A DNA stretch of 64,000 bases from Thiothrix subterranea (GTDB lineage: Bacteria > Pseudomonadota > Gammaproteobacteria > Thiotrichales > Thiotrichaceae): positions 3,214,001 to 3,278,000 of the forward strand of contig NZ_CP133217.1 in the NCBI RefSeq assembly GCF_030930995.1, read 5' to 3'. Positions within the stretch are counted from its first letter, which is position 1; the number at the start of each line of letters is the position of its first letter. Below, piece after piece: positions 27,236 through 37,201 of the stretch. A program made the position numbers and the translations under genes. The notes beneath the pieces are model-generated. The model was not told where the DNA came from. It did not search any database and was given only the letters and a program-made list of their open reading frames with translations.

Positions 27236-28216
27236 ATGAATCGAACAATAACTAAACAAATGCAAGCAGATACACAGAATCGGCACATCCCGCAGGATGG
27301 CAAACGCCTCAAGGCGTTACGAAAAATAAAAGGGCTAAGTCAAGCTGGATTGGCACAAGCACTGCAAAGTTTGATCAAGCCTTACATGAAACATGGCTTC
27401 GTCATTCAACAACCCGACATTGCACGAATTGAGCTGGAAAAATCCACCCTAGACGTACCTGAATTGCTCGGTTATTCGCAATTCTTTGGTACGGATATTG
27501 ACGATTTGCTGAAACCGCATTTCCGTTCCCTGCACAAAAATGCCTTTTGCTTGCAACAATTTTCGACGGATAGCGACGCTGATGATTACTTTACACGCAT
27601 GGAAGCAGCCGGGCGCATTCTCGCTTACAGCCAGTTCCCTTCCTCATTTTTCATGGTAAATCAGGCGACTAACCGACGCTTCAAACAAATCGCACAACCC
27701 GATTATTGCGAAACACACCTGCATACGCTGGATTCCCTGTTGAGCTTTATTTTCTCGCCGATTAGTCGCTACGGTTACGCGCAACGCGACAGCATTTTGG
27801 AGCGCTATGTGGAGCATTTTCGGCAACGCCACCACAAGCGCTTGTACTTCTTTTCACGCGCCAGTTTCACGCCGCACAGCCTGTTTCCGAATCTGGTGTT
27901 GCTGCCCGAAAAAGCCACGTTGCTAATGCTTGCGCCCATCATGCAGCAGCAACAAGGTGATGTCTTTCTGGAAATTCATGATGAAGTGATTTGCAAGCAG
28001 GTACACGATTTTTATTTCCAAACCGTACCGTTATTGGAAGCCAACGTCACCCTACTGCGCATCGGCCGAGAAACGCTCGCGCTATTACAAGATGGCATTA
28101 GCATGGAAATGTCGATTCGTTTTTTTTATGAGGAAGTCCAGAAACGCAGCCCCGAAGACAGTGCTGCGGTTCTGGAAAACTTCAGTGTGGATATTCAAGA
28201 AATGCTGAAAGAATAA
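27236..28216 (+). CDS. XRE-family helix-turn-helix regulator with large C-terminal domain
   Basis: 326 residues. Residues about 20-90 form an HTH (RLKALRKIKGLSQAGLAQAL ... QPDIARIELEKSTLDVPELL). The C-terminal 230 residues are not a domain I recognise; they include FSPISRYGYAQRDSILERYV and FLEIHDEVICKQVHDFYF, and may bind a ligand. No strong Shine-Dalgarno precedes the ATG; the sequence before it is AT-rich with two operator-like repeats. Convergent with the metallohydrolase gene. Confidence 0.85.
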   Translation: MNRTITKQMQADTQNRHIPQDGKRLKALRKIKGLSQAGLAQALQSLIKPYMKHGFVIQQPDIARIELEKSTLDVPELLGYSQFFGTDIDDLLKPHFRSLHKNAFCLQQFSTDSDADDYFTRMEAAGRILAYSQFPSSFFMVNQATNRRFKQIAQPDYCETHLHTLDSLLSFIFSPISRYGYAQRDSILERYVEHFRQRHHKRLYFFSRASFTPHSLFPNLVLLPEKATLLMLAPIMQQQQGDVFLEIHDEVICKQVHDFYFQTVPLLEANVTLLRIGRETLALLQDGISMEMSIRFFYEEVQKRSPEDSAAVLENFSVDIQEMLKE

Positions 28217-28222
28217 GGCAAG

Positions 28223-29194
28223 TTAGAAATCTTCCTGTTCTGCTTCCAGAATCGCCAAGCTAATGTGCTTGCCAAGGGTATCCTCCATGCTATGCCAATC
28301 TTTGTAAGCCACGATTTGTTCCGCAATTTTCGGCTTCATTTCGTGTGCCTCCATTTCTTCACGGAGTTCTTTGACACTGGTATACAATTTGTTCATGTAA
28401 TCGCCATACGCGGTAACAATGGCTTTATCGCCGCTTGCACCATGCCCCGGCACAATCGTGCTTAAATCCATCGCCACAATGCGTTCGGCGTTTTTAGCGC
28501 TGCCGGGAAAACTGCCTTCATCCATTAAGATTAAGCGGGCGTTGCTGATGGTATCCCCCGTAAACAGAAGTTTGTCTTCGACCACCTCAAACATGACTTC
28601 GTTGGAAGTATGCGCCTTACCTTCCACCAAATGGGCTTTGACCGTGACATTGCCCACTTTGATTTCCTGATCTTGCGTCAATGCCTCGGTAGGAATCACC
28701 AGCTCAGTACCTGCCGTGGCTTTTTCGGTCATGGTATCCATGGTTTCAATCCACGAATCGCCAGCTCCTTGTTTAGCATCTTCAATCATGCCTGCACTGG
28801 CATAAAACTTGGCGTCGGCGTTGTCTTCCTTAAATGCTTGATTGCCGAGCCAATGATCGCCATGAATATGCGTAATGAATACCTTCGTCACTGGCTTGTC
28901 CGTGACTTTGCGGATATGCGCCAATACCGCACGCCCAATCGCTGCACTTGAACCGGGGTCAACCACTGCGACCTCGCTATCGCCAACAATGAAACCGGGA
29001 TTATTAATAAAACCCTGATTCTCTTTGTCTGGCTGACCGGCAGGGCCATGAATCACATAGACATGCTCGGATACCTTTTCGGCTTTGTAGTTATCGACAA
29101 TGCCTTGATGAATGGCTTTCTCCGCTGCGGCAGCGCTTAAACTGAACGCTGTCAAGGTAATGCCTACCAGCCACAATAACATGGGGTGTTTCAT
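28223..29194 (-). CDS. Secreted metallo-beta-lactamase-fold hydrolase
   Basis: 323 residues with a signal peptide (about 1-23, LLWLVGITLTAFSLSAAAAE). Metal-binding motifs are ITHIHGDHWLGNQ (HxHxDH), a histidine in EGKAHTSNEV, FTGDTISNAR and VPGHGASGD. The fold is that of class B beta-lactamase, SoxH or related periplasmic hydrolases seen in sulfur oxidisers. The substrate cannot be inferred; the surroundings give no sox gene. Confidence 0.9.
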   Translation of the reverse strand: MKHPMLLWLVGITLTAFSLSAAAAEKAIHQGIVDNYKAEKVSEHVYVIHGPAGQPDKENQGFINNPGFIVGDSEVAVVDPGSSAAIGRAVLAHIRKVTDKPVTKVFITHIHGDHWLGNQAFKEDNADAKFYASAGMIEDAKQGAGDSWIETMDTMTEKATAGTELVIPTEALTQDQEIKVGNVTVKAHLVEGKAHTSNEVMFEVVEDKLLFTGDTISNARLILMDEGSFPGSAKNAERIVAMDLSTIVPGHGASGDKAIVTAYGDYMNKLYTSVKELREEMEAHEMKPKIAEQIVAYKDWHSMEDTLGKHISLAILEAEQEDF

Positions 29195-29322
29195 AGATTA
29201 ATTTCCTCCTAATTAAATTTTCTGAGAACCTAGAGTGTATCCGATTACGGAATTAGCTGAAATTTCTGTGGGTTTGTCTACAATAGGCGGCTTTCGAGTC
29301 AGCACGCTGGTAGGCTTTATAC

Positions 29323-30207
29323 ATGCAACACAACAAGAGTCATCGCAAGGGCATTATCCTCGCTGGTGGTAGCGGCACACGCCTCTACCCCCTGACCCGC
29401 GCCGTCAGCAAACAACTGATGCCGATCTACGACAAACCCATGATTTACTACCCACTGACCGTGTTAATGCTCGCCGGTATCCGCGATATTCTCATCATCA
29501 CCACGCCGGAAGATTCGGCACAATTCCAGCACTTGCTGGGCGACGGGGCGCAATGGGGGCTGAACATTGAATATGCCGTGCAACCCTCACCGGATGGCTT
29601 GGCGCAAGCCTTCATCATTGGCGCTGATTTCCTTGGCAATTCGCCCGCGACGCTGATTCTGGGTGACAACATTTACTACGGCGAAGGCTTATCCAGTCGC
29701 TTGCAAACCGTTGCGCAACAAACTTCCGGCGCAACCGTGTTCGCTTACTACGTCAAAGACCCCGAACGTTACGGTGTCGCCGAATTCGATGCTAACGGCA
29801 AAGCGCTCAGTATTGAAGAAAAGCCCACCAAACCCCGCTCTAATTACGCGGTAACGGGCTTGTATTTCTACGACAATCAGATTGTGGATGTGGCGCGTGA
29901 AGTCCGCCCTTCCCATCGCGGTGAACTCGAAATCACCACCGTCAACCAGATGTATCTGGAACGCGGGCAATTGCAGGTGGAAATGCTTAAACGTGGCACA
30001 GCATGGCTGGATACCGGCACGCACGCTTCCTTGCTGGATGCGTCCAACTACATCCGCGTCATTGAAGAACGCCAAGGGCTGAAAATTGCCTGCCCCGAAG
30101 AAGTCGCATGGCGCATGGGCTATATCGACGATGAACAATTGTTGACACTTGCCGCTCCCTTGAAAAAGAGCGGCTACGGCGTATACCTCGCGGAATTGCT
30201 GAAATGA
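29323..30207 (+). CDS. rmlA: Glucose-1-phosphate thymidylyltransferase
   Basis: 294 residues. First step to dTDP-L-rhamnose. [20 protein letters not shown] is the nucleotide-binding start, followed by [30 protein letters not shown] and [19 protein letters not shown]. It opens a plus-strand operon; its stop overlaps the rmlC start (ATGA). Confidence 0.98.
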   Translation: MQHNKSHRKGIILAGGSGTRLYPLTRAVSKQLMPIYDKPMIYYPLTVLMLAGIRDILIITTPEDSAQFQHLLGDGAQWGLNIEYAVQPSPDGLAQAFIIGADFLGNSPATLILGDNIYYGEGLSSRLQTVAQQTSGATVFAYYVKDPERYGVAEFDANGKALSIEEKPTKPRSNYAVTGLYFYDNQIVDVAREVRPSHRGELEITTVNQMYLERGQLQVEMLKRGTAWLDTGTHASLLDASNYIRVIEERQGLKIACPEEVAWRMGYIDDEQLLTLAAPLKKSGYGVYLAELLK

Positions 30208-30752
30208 AGATTATCCCAACGAATATCCCCGACGTGCTGATACTCGAACCTCAAGTGTTCGGCGATGCACGCGGCTTTTTTCTGGAAACGTGGAACAGCA
30301 AAACGTTCGCGGATGCAGGCTTAAACCTAAGTTTCGTGCAAGACAATCACAGCCGCTCCGGTCAAGGCATTTTGCGCGGAATGCACTACCAAATCCAAAA
30401 CCCACAAGGCAAGCTGGTGCGTGTTACCAGCGGTAAGGTGTTTGATGTCGCGGTGGATTTACGCCAATCCTCACCCACATTCGGGCAATGGGCAGGCGCA
30501 GAACTTTCTGCCGAAAACTACCGCATGTTATGGGTTCCCCCCGGTTTTGCCCACGGCTTTTATGTGATGAGTGAATCGGCGGATTTTTTGTACAAATGCA
30601 CCGACTTTTACGCCCCCGCCTACGACCGCAGTTTGCGCTGGGATGATCCAACTGTGGGCATCGAATGGCCGCTAATTAATGGCACACAGCCCACGATTTC
30701 CGCCAAAGACGAAGCGGGTAAAAGCTGGCAAGAGGCGGACAAATTCGCATGA
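30204..30752 (+). CDS. rmlC: dTDP-4-dehydrorhamnose 3,5-epimerase
   Basis: 182 residues, full length. Cupin fold with [35 protein letters not shown] (catalytic His in RGMHYQ), [20 protein letters not shown] and [13 protein letters not shown]. It overlaps rmlA and rmlD by 4 bp each. Confidence 0.98.
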   Translation: MKIIPTNIPDVLILEPQVFGDARGFFLETWNSKTFADAGLNLSFVQDNHSRSGQGILRGMHYQIQNPQGKLVRVTSGKVFDVAVDLRQSSPTFGQWAGAELSAENYRMLWVPPGFAHGFYVMSESADFLYKCTDFYAPAYDRSLRWDDPTVGIEWPLINGTQPTISAKDEAGKSWQEADKFA

Positions 30753-31624
30753 AAATATTACTCACTGGCGCACACGGACAACTCGGCTCAGAACTGCAAG
30801 CCACCTGCCCTGCGGGTATCACCCTGATCGCGACGGATCGGGATACGCTGGATATTACCCAACCACAACAAGTCATCAAAGCACTCGAACAGCATCACCC
30901 AGATGTTGTCATCAACGGCGCTGCCTACACTGCCGTCGATAAAGCGGAAACGGACACAGCAAACGCTTATTTGATCAACCACGCCGCCGCACAGACTTTT
31001 GCAGCAAAAGCGGCATTATTTGATTATTACCTGCTGCAAATCTCAACCGATTTTGTGTTTGACGGGCTGCAATCCACCCCTTACTTGCCGAATGCCGTGG
31101 CGAACCCCCTCGGTGTTTACGGCGCAAGCAAACTGGCGGGCGAACAAGCCGTACAAGCCGCCTGCCCCAGTGCAGCTATTGTACGTACTTCATGGCTGTA
31201 TTCGGCTTACGGCAATAATTTCGTCAAAACCATGTTGCGCCTGATGCGCGAACGCGATGCCCTTGGCGTAGTCGCCGATCAAGTCGGCACACCGACATGG
31301 ACAGGCACACTCGCGACAACGCTGTGGTCATTCATCGCCCAAAAACCACAGGGTATCTTGCACTGCGCCGATAACGGCGTGGCAAGCTGGTACGATTTCG
31401 CCGTTGCCATTCAGGAAGAAGCCCTGGCGCTGGGATTGCTCGATAAAGCCATCCCCATCAAGCCGCTGCGTACCGACGAATACCCAACGCCCGCACGTCG
31501 CCCCGCCTTCAGCGTGATGGATAGACGCGCAACCGAAACATTACTGGGCTACACTCTACCGCATTGGCGCACCAGCTTGCGGCAGATGCTTACTCAATTG
31601 AAACAACAACACGTAACAGCATGA
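30749..31624 (+). CDS. rmlD: dTDP-4-dehydrorhamnose reductase
   Basis: 291 residues. Short-chain reductase fold with LLTGAHGQLGSELQ at the N-terminus, VVINGAAYTAVDKAE, STDFVFDG, and the catalytic YGASKLAGEQ (YxxxK). Completes dTDP-L-rhamnose. Its stop overlaps the rmlB start. Confidence 0.97.
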   Translation: MKILLTGAHGQLGSELQATCPAGITLIATDRDTLDITQPQQVIKALEQHHPDVVINGAAYTAVDKAETDTANAYLINHAAAQTFAAKAALFDYYLLQISTDFVFDGLQSTPYLPNAVANPLGVYGASKLAGEQAVQAACPSAAIVRTSWLYSAYGNNFVKTMLRLMRERDALGVVADQVGTPTWTGTLATTLWSFIAQKPQGILHCADNGVASWYDFAVAIQEEALALGLLDKAIPIKPLRTDEYPTPARRPAFSVMDRRATETLLGYTLPHWRTSLRQMLTQLKQQHVTA

Positions 31625-32706
31625 CAACGACATACACACCTCATCACGTGCTCGTCACTGGCGGCGCGGGCTTTATCGGCACAAATTTCGTGCATTTTTG
31701 GTTGCAACAATACCCAGACACCCGTTTGGTGATTTTGGATGCGCTGACCTACGCCGGACGCTACGAAAATTTGCAGCCGCTGGAAGGGCAAGCCAATTTC
31801 CGCTTCGTGCATGGCGATATTTTGGATCAGCCGCTGGTAGAGCAATTGCTGCGCGAGGAAACCATCGACACGATTGTGCATTTCGCGGCTGAATCGCACG
31901 TTGACCGCTCGATTTATGGCCCGGATGCCTTCCTGAAAACCAATATCGACGGCACGCACAGCTTGCTGAAAGCGGCGAAAACCGTGTGGTTGGATGAGAA
32001 ACCGGGCTTTGTACACCGCTTCCACCACGTCTCCACCGATGAAGTGTATGGCACGTTGTCCGCCACCGATCCTGCCTTCACCGAAATCACGCCGTATGCG
32101 CCGAATTCGCCGTATGCCGCCAGCAAAGCGGCGTCTGATCATGTAATCCGCGCTTACCAGCACACCTACGGCTTGCAAACCACGACCAGCAATTGCTCCA
32201 ACAATTATGGGCCGTATCAGTACCCTGAAAAGCTGATTCCGCTGGCGATTTCCAACTTGTTGCAAGGCAAGCCCGTGCCAATTTATGGCGATGGGCAACA
32301 AATCCGCGATTGGTTGTATGTAGATGACCATAACCGTGGTATCGACCTGATTATCCGCACCGGGCGTATCGGTGAAACCTACAATATCGGCGGCAATAAC
32401 GAGCAGGCAAACCTGAGTTTGATTCATGAACTGTGTGCGTTGCTGGATGCGCGTTTCCCTGATTCGCCACACGTACCGCACAATCAGCACATTGTGTACG
32501 TGACCGACCGACCGGGGCATGACCGCCGTTACGCCATCGATAACAGCAAAATTTGCAGCGAACTCGGTTATGTACCCGCTGAAACCTTCCAGTCAGGCTT
32601 GGCGAAAACGCTGGATTGGTATTTGAGTCACCCCGATTTCTGGCAAGGCGATGTCAAGTTGTTCGGCACACACGCCCCTTCGACTACGCTCAGGGAGCAG
32701 GTTTGA
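31621..32706 (+). CDS. rmlB: dTDP-glucose 4,6-dehydratase
   Basis: 361 residues from the ATG at 31621 (ATGA overlap with rmlD). VLVTGGAGFIGTNFVHFWL is the NAD-binding start; HFAAESHVDRSI, STDEVYG and YAASKAASDH (YxxxK) follow. The C-terminal residues HAPSTTLREQV come from a small palindrome-like repeat at 32676-32695 that seems to have been inserted at the gene end. Order here is rmlA-C-D-B rather than the common rmlB-A-D-C. Confidence 0.97.
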   Translation: MTTTYTPHHVLVTGGAGFIGTNFVHFWLQQYPDTRLVILDALTYAGRYENLQPLEGQANFRFVHGDILDQPLVEQLLREETIDTIVHFAAESHVDRSIYGPDAFLKTNIDGTHSLLKAAKTVWLDEKPGFVHRFHHVSTDEVYGTLSATDPAFTEITPYAPNSPYAASKAASDHVIRAYQHTYGLQTTTSNCSNNYGPYQYPEKLIPLAISNLLQGKPVPIYGDGQQIRDWLYVDDHNRGIDLIIRTGRIGETYNIGGNNEQANLSLIHELCALLDARFPDSPHVPHNQHIVYVTDRPGHDRRYAIDNSKICSELGYVPAETFQSGLAKTLDWYLSHPDFWQGDVKLFGTHAPSTTLREQV

Positions 32707-33662
32707 TGCAGTGCCGTATTTGTGGCAGTAACGGCGAACATCGCCACTATGTCGCCAAGGAAATGATGCTGGGGTTGCGCGATGAACACCGCTATTTTCA
32801 GTGTGCGGATTGCGACTGCCTGCAAATCGAACAGATTCCTGCCAATATTGCCGACTATTATCCCGACAATTATTATTCATACAGCAATGCGACCAAGGCA
32901 GGCAATCCGCTCAAACAAGCCCTGACGAAGTTACGGGATCGTTACGAAGTCACGGGTAACTGTTTGATTGGGCGGGTGATGCACTTGTGGATGCCGAATG
33001 CGAAACTCGCCACGTTACGCCCGCTCAAGCTGAACCAAGACACGCGGATTCTGGATGTGGGCTGCGGGGCAGGACATTTATTGCATTCATTGCGCGAAAT
33101 GGGTTTCCAGAATCTGTTGGGTATCGACCCGTTTAACCAAGCCGATATTGCTTACCCAAACAGTTTGCGCATTGAGAAGCGCGATATTTTCAGCGAAACC
33201 GGCGAATGGGATGTGGTGATGTTCCACCATTCGTTTGAGCATTTGCCGAATCAGCGGACTAATCTGGGGCAAGCCTTCAATATTCTGAAACCGGGCGGGG
33301 TCGCCTTGGTGCGTGTGCCTACCGTGTCGTCGTATGTGTGGCAAGAGTACGGCGTGAATTGGGTGCAATTGGATGCGCCACGCCATTTGTACCTGCATTC
33401 GATCAAGAGTATGCAGGCATTGGCGGAACAGGCGGGCTTTTTGTGCGAACAAGTGGTGTACGATTCTAACGCCTTGCAATTCTGGGGCAGCAAACAATAC
33501 GAACAGGATATTCCACTGCGCGACCCGCGTTCGTGGGCGGAATCACCGGAAAATTCACTGTTTAGCGCCGAACAAGTGCGTGAGTTTGAAACCCGCTCAC
33601 GCGAGTTGAATGCGCTGAATCAGGGTGATCAAGCGGCGTTTTACTTGAGAAAACCGGCATGA
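32706..33662 (+). CDS. Class I SAM-dependent methyltransferase with N-terminal zinc motif
   Basis: 318 residues from the ATG at 32706, overlapping the rmlB stop (TGATG). An N-terminal zinc-ribbon-like part (CRICGSNG ... CADCDCLQ, residues 3-40) is followed by the methyltransferase core, ILDVGCGAGHLLHSLREMGF (about 115-134) and FHHSFEHLPNQRTNL. This layout is usual for sugar or sugar-nucleotide methyltransferases in polysaccharide loci. The target is probably a sugar of this locus. Confidence 0.88.
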   Translation: MQCRICGSNGEHRHYVAKEMMLGLRDEHRYFQCADCDCLQIEQIPANIADYYPDNYYSYSNATKAGNPLKQALTKLRDRYEVTGNCLIGRVMHLWMPNAKLATLRPLKLNQDTRILDVGCGAGHLLHSLREMGFQNLLGIDPFNQADIAYPNSLRIEKRDIFSETGEWDVVMFHHSFEHLPNQRTNLGQAFNILKPGGVALVRVPTVSSYVWQEYGVNWVQLDAPRHLYLHSIKSMQALAEQAGFLCEQVVYDSNALQFWGSKQYEQDIPLRDPRSWAESPENSLFSAEQVREFETRSRELNALNQGDQAAFYLRKPA

Positions 33663-34132
33663 GTGTTAAGCCGACATTGCTGGCGATTTCTTCACCCGGC
33701 GGGCATTGGATTCAGCTTAATCGGCTGAGCGTCGGGCTGGAAGAGCGTTATCGGGTGGTGTATGCGATGCCTGCGGGGTTGTTCACTTCGACTTCGCTCG
33801 GTGAACGCGAACCAACACGCAAGGTGTATTCGGTGGTGGATGTCAGTGCCGATGATAAATGGCGTTTGATACCTTGTGCTTTGCAAGTGTTGTATATCTT
33901 ATTGAAAGAAAGACCGAAAGCGATTTTATCGACAGGTGCTGCACCCGGTGCGGTGGCGATTTGGCTGGGTAGTTTTCTCGGCATTCGTACCATTTGGGTG
34001 GATAGCATCGCCAACGTAAAACAGATTTCACGGGCGGGTAAATTGGCGCAAAAACGTGCCGATGTATTCTTGACGCAATGGGAACAGTTGAGCGATGGGC
34101 AAGCGATTCAATACAAGGGAGCTGTATTGTGA
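33659..34132 (+). CDS. Alg14/PssD-like glycosyltransferase subunit
   Basis: 157 residues. AISSPGGHWIQLNRL is the Alg14-type N-terminal loop, and STGAAPGAVAIWLGSFLGIR corresponds to the next conserved block. In bacteria such proteins (PssD, EpsE) pair with an Alg13-like catalytic partner, here the next gene, to transfer a sugar to a lipid-linked intermediate at the membrane. A repeat-like palindrome lies inside the coding region (33781-33806). Confidence 0.9.
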   Translation: MSVKPTLLAISSPGGHWIQLNRLSVGLEERYRVVYAMPAGLFTSTSLGEREPTRKVYSVVDVSADDKWRLIPCALQVLYILLKERPKAILSTGAAPGAVAIWLGSFLGIRTIWVDSIANVKQISRAGKLAQKRADVFLTQWEQLSDGQAIQYKGAVL

Positions 34133-34602
34133 TTTTCGTGGCGGTTGGTACGCAATTTCCGTTTGATCGCCTGATTCGAGCCGTGGATGAATGGGCGGCA
34201 CAACACGCTCTCACGGGAATGGCGCAAATTGCAAGCGGGGAATATTTGCCGCAAACCTTGCAATGGGAACGCTTTATGACCACAGCAGTGTTTAACCAAC
34301 ACGTGCAAAATGCCGATTTGATCATTTCACACGCGGGCATGGGTAATATCATTACCGCGCTGGAACACCGCAAACCCATTATCGTGATGAACCGCCAACA
34401 TGCCCTCGGCGAACACCGCAACGATCACCAACTGGACGGTTTAGCCTGGATGGGGCAATTGCCGGGGGTGTATACCGCCACCACCCAAGACGAATTGTAT
34501 GCACTGTTGGCAAGGCAACACACTTTGCAAGCTGCACCACTGGACAATGATTCCCGGCGGCAAACGCTGGTGGATTTCATTGATCAAGCGATTCGTGCAT
34601 GA
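34129..34602 (+). CDS. Alg13/PssE-like glycosyltransferase catalytic subunit
   Basis: 157 residues from a GTG at 34129 that overlaps the alg14-like stop (GTGA). IFVAVGTQFPFDRLIRAVDE is the start of the GT28 C-terminal type domain, and ADLIISHAGMGNIITALEHR with PIIVMNRQHALGEHRNDHQ is the nucleotide-sugar-binding half. Together with the preceding gene it forms a split enzyme. Confidence 0.92.
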   Translation: MIFVAVGTQFPFDRLIRAVDEWAAQHALTGMAQIASGEYLPQTLQWERFMTTAVFNQHVQNADLIISHAGMGNIITALEHRKPIIVMNRQHALGEHRNDHQLDGLAWMGQLPGVYTATTQDELYALLARQHTLQAAPLDNDSRRQTLVDFIDQAIRA

Positions 34603-35891
34603 CCGCTAAGTCGCCTTCACTATTGTTGACCAGCTTACTTTCGACAATTGCCCGCTTTGCTGGGGTTGGGTTGAATTTTGCGGTGGCAATCGTGTTGACG
34701 CGCACGCTACCGATGGCAGAAGCGGGCATGGTGTTCATGCTGATGACACTGGTCACGGGTGTTTCGCTGTTCAGCCGTTTGGGAGTGGAACAGTGGTTGG
34801 TGCGTGATGTGGCGCGGATTCAGGAAACCGATACACAGCAACAAGGCGTGCATTTACGCGATGCTTACCGCATGGTGTTAATTAGCAGCGGCATTTTCAT
34901 GTTGGGCTGGCTGGTATTTGCACCGCTATCGCAGCACTGGTTGTTTGATGATGCGATTCAGATGCTGCCGTTATTGCTGGCGGGAAGCGGCATTCTGTTT
35001 TTCAATTTGGTGATGTTGAATTCATCGTTTTTGAAAGCCATCCGGCATACCTCCGAATCGATTCTGGTACAGAATTCCTTGCCTGCGGTGGCTTATATGC
35101 TGCTGATTGGGCTGTTTTGGTGGAATTTTACGGATAATCAACATTATCTGTTGTTGTATATTGCGTCATTGGTATTGGCGGGGTTGGCATCGTTTTACTG
35201 GCTGCGCCCTTGGTGGCGAAGTTTGCATCCTGCCAATCCAACGCAATTTAGTGTTAAAGCGGTGTTGCAACAGTCGCTGCCGTTAGCGCCGGTATCGTTT
35301 TTTTCGTTTTTGATGTTGTGGGCAGATACGCTACTCACCGGATTGTTGCTCTCGAATGAAGATGTGGCGCTGTTCACGGTTGCGGCGCGTTTATCGTTTG
35401 TCAGCCTGTTTTTCCTTGGGGCGTTGGATGCCACCATTTACCCGCGTTTACTGCGCATTCATCAACACCAGCGGGAACAATTGAAACGATTTTTCTGGCA
35501 AGCTACCGGCTTAGTCGCAGGCACATTGGGAGCTGTCACGCTGTTATTGTTGTTGCTGGGCGATCACTTACTCCATGTCTTTAAACCCGAATATGTGCAA
35601 GCAGGTGCGGCGCTGGCTATTTTGCTGGTGGCGCAATGGGTGCGGGCGTTGAGCCTGACGTTTTCGTTTATGTTTATTGTGCAAGCACAAGTACGTTATC
35701 TGAACAGCTTACTGGCGCTGGCGTTGGTTATTAATGTAGTCGCTAATCTGATTTTGATTCCAAAATACGGCATTGAAGGAGCGGCTGGCGCGACACTTAT
35801 CGCTAATCTGGTGCTAACCATCGGCGTAGCGGCGCTGTTTCTCAAAAAGCGTTTGTTAAACGTACCGGATAAGCGAGGACAGGAGGCATAA
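34599..35891 (+). CDS. Wzx-like polysaccharide flippase
   Basis: 430 residues with about 12-14 hydrophobic helices, beginning LLTSLLSTIARFAGVGLNFA, the usual Wzx/MOP-superfamily N-terminus. It would flip lipid-linked repeat units across the inner membrane. Overlaps the previous gene by 4 bp and meets the polymerase gene with a 1-bp overlap. Confidence 0.9.
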   Translation: MTAKSPSLLLTSLLSTIARFAGVGLNFAVAIVLTRTLPMAEAGMVFMLMTLVTGVSLFSRLGVEQWLVRDVARIQETDTQQQGVHLRDAYRMVLISSGIFMLGWLVFAPLSQHWLFDDAIQMLPLLLAGSGILFFNLVMLNSSFLKAIRHTSESILVQNSLPAVAYMLLIGLFWWNFTDNQHYLLLYIASLVLAGLASFYWLRPWWRSLHPANPTQFSVKAVLQQSLPLAPVSFFSFLMLWADTLLTGLLLSNEDVALFTVAARLSFVSLFFLGALDATIYPRLLRIHQHQREQLKRFFWQATGLVAGTLGAVTLLLLLLGDHLLHVFKPEYVQAGAALAILLVAQWVRALSLTFSFMFIVQAQVRYLNSLLALALVINVVANLILIPKYGIEGAAGATLIANLVLTIGVAALFLKKRLLNVPDKRGQEA

Positions 35892-37201
35892 TGTTAAGAA
35901 TTATCGCTATCCTATTCATTATTTCCATTTTTATCCCACTGGAATTTTATGTCATGGTGGGTTCGGTGCGGGTCGAAGCTTACCGCATGGTGTTGGGTTT
36001 AGCCTTACTGTACGCGCTATTTAATCTGCGTGACGTGCTGCAACAAGCGGATCTCGTGGATATTTTGCTGTTTTGTTTAGTCGGCATCGTATTCGCCAGT
36101 TTCTGGCAGAATCACGGTATGCAAAAAGCGGTTGAATCAACTGGCATTTTTGCAATTGAAACCGTGGGTGCGTTTTATCTGGCGCGATTATTTATTACAA
36201 CGCCGCAGCGGTTTTATTGGATCAACCAAACCTTTATTGCACTACTCGCCTTGCTCACGGTATTCACGCTCTACGAAGCCTTCAGTCAACACCGCATTCT
36301 GCATGAAATCGCTGAAAAACTGACGGGCAATCATGCTTTAGACCCGCGTCTTTATACCTATCATTACATTCGTTCTAGCATTATGCGGGCAACAAGTTTG
36401 TTCGCTCACCCTATTTTGTATGGAACATTACTGGCATTGTTTTTCCCATTTGCGCTGTTGTTAGTCGTGCGCTTCGGTTCGCTGAATTATACAAGTAAAT
36501 TGGTGGGAATCACGGTTTCAATGCTACTAACCTTATCGTCAGCCCCATTACTGGCATTGATTTTTCAGGGATTTACCGCCGTCTTAGTTAAGTTTTGGTA
36601 TAACGCGCGGCAATTCTGGATTTCGCTATTTTTTGGCGGTTTGGCAACAGCACTGTTAATCGAAGCGTTTTCCAATCGGGGATTTTTTGGAATTTTAATT
36701 TCGTATTTGACCTTTAACCCGAATACCGGCTATTTCCGTATCCTGCAATGGGAATACACCGCCGATGACATCCGCGAGAATTTGATCTGGGGGATTGCGC
36801 ACCATGATTGGACACGCCCCTATTGGATGGAATGGATGGGGAATAGTATTGACAGTTTCTGGTTATTGCTGATTCTGCAACACGGCTTGTTTGCCTTAAT
36901 CCTATTATTACTCGCCTGTTTTTACGCGGTATTCCATGCCTTGAATCTCGTTCATCACCATCACGATCAATCCCGCTGGATGGTCTCTGCATGGATAGTC
37001 TCATTCATGTCGCTGATTTTGATTGGGTTTACCGTCGACTATTTCGGCAAATTGCAACCGCTGTTCTTTTTTATGTTGGGCGCAATTGGCTGGGCGCACT
37101 ATTATCCTTTCTGGAACCATCAGGCAGAAGAATTGGTATCAGCAAGCGATTCCACCAATAATTCCTCTACCAATAAACTGAGAAGCAACGACAAGACATG
37201 A
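35891..37201 (+). CDS. Wzy-like polysaccharide polymerase / O-antigen ligase family
   Basis: 436 residues, strongly hydrophobic, about 10-12 membrane helices with a larger periplasmic loop in the middle (about 125-160, ALDPRLYTYHYIRSSIMRAT). Late conserved-looking segment: GIAHHDWTRPYWMEWMGNSI. Position between flippase and glycosyltransferases supports a Wzy role; sequence alone only says O-antigen polymerase superfamily. Confidence 0.8.
   Translation: MLRIIAILFIISIFIPLEFYVMVGSVRVEAYRMVLGLALLYALFNLRDVLQQADLVDILLFCLVGIVFASFWQNHGMQKAVESTGIFAIETVGAFYLARLFITTPQRFYWINQTFIALLALLTVFTLYEAFSQHRILHEIAEKLTGNHALDPRLYTYHYIRSSIMRATSLFAHPILYGTLLALFFPFALLLVVRFGSLNYTSKLVGITVSMLLTLSSAPLLALIFQGFTAVLVKFWYNARQFWISLFFGGLATALLIEAFSNRGFFGILISYLTFNPNTGYFRILQWEYTADDIRENLIWGIAHHDWTRPYWMEWMGNSIDSFWLLLILQHGLFALILLLLACFYAVFHALNLVHHHHDQSRWMVSAWIVSFMSLILIGFTVDYFGKLQPLFFFMLGAIGWAHYYPFWNHQAEELVSASDSTNNSSTNKLRSNDKT

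Noticed and set aside
31594-32520. 308-residue minus-strand ORF opposite rmlB
   Set aside because: It is the antisense shadow of a well-identified rmlB in a GC-rich frame.
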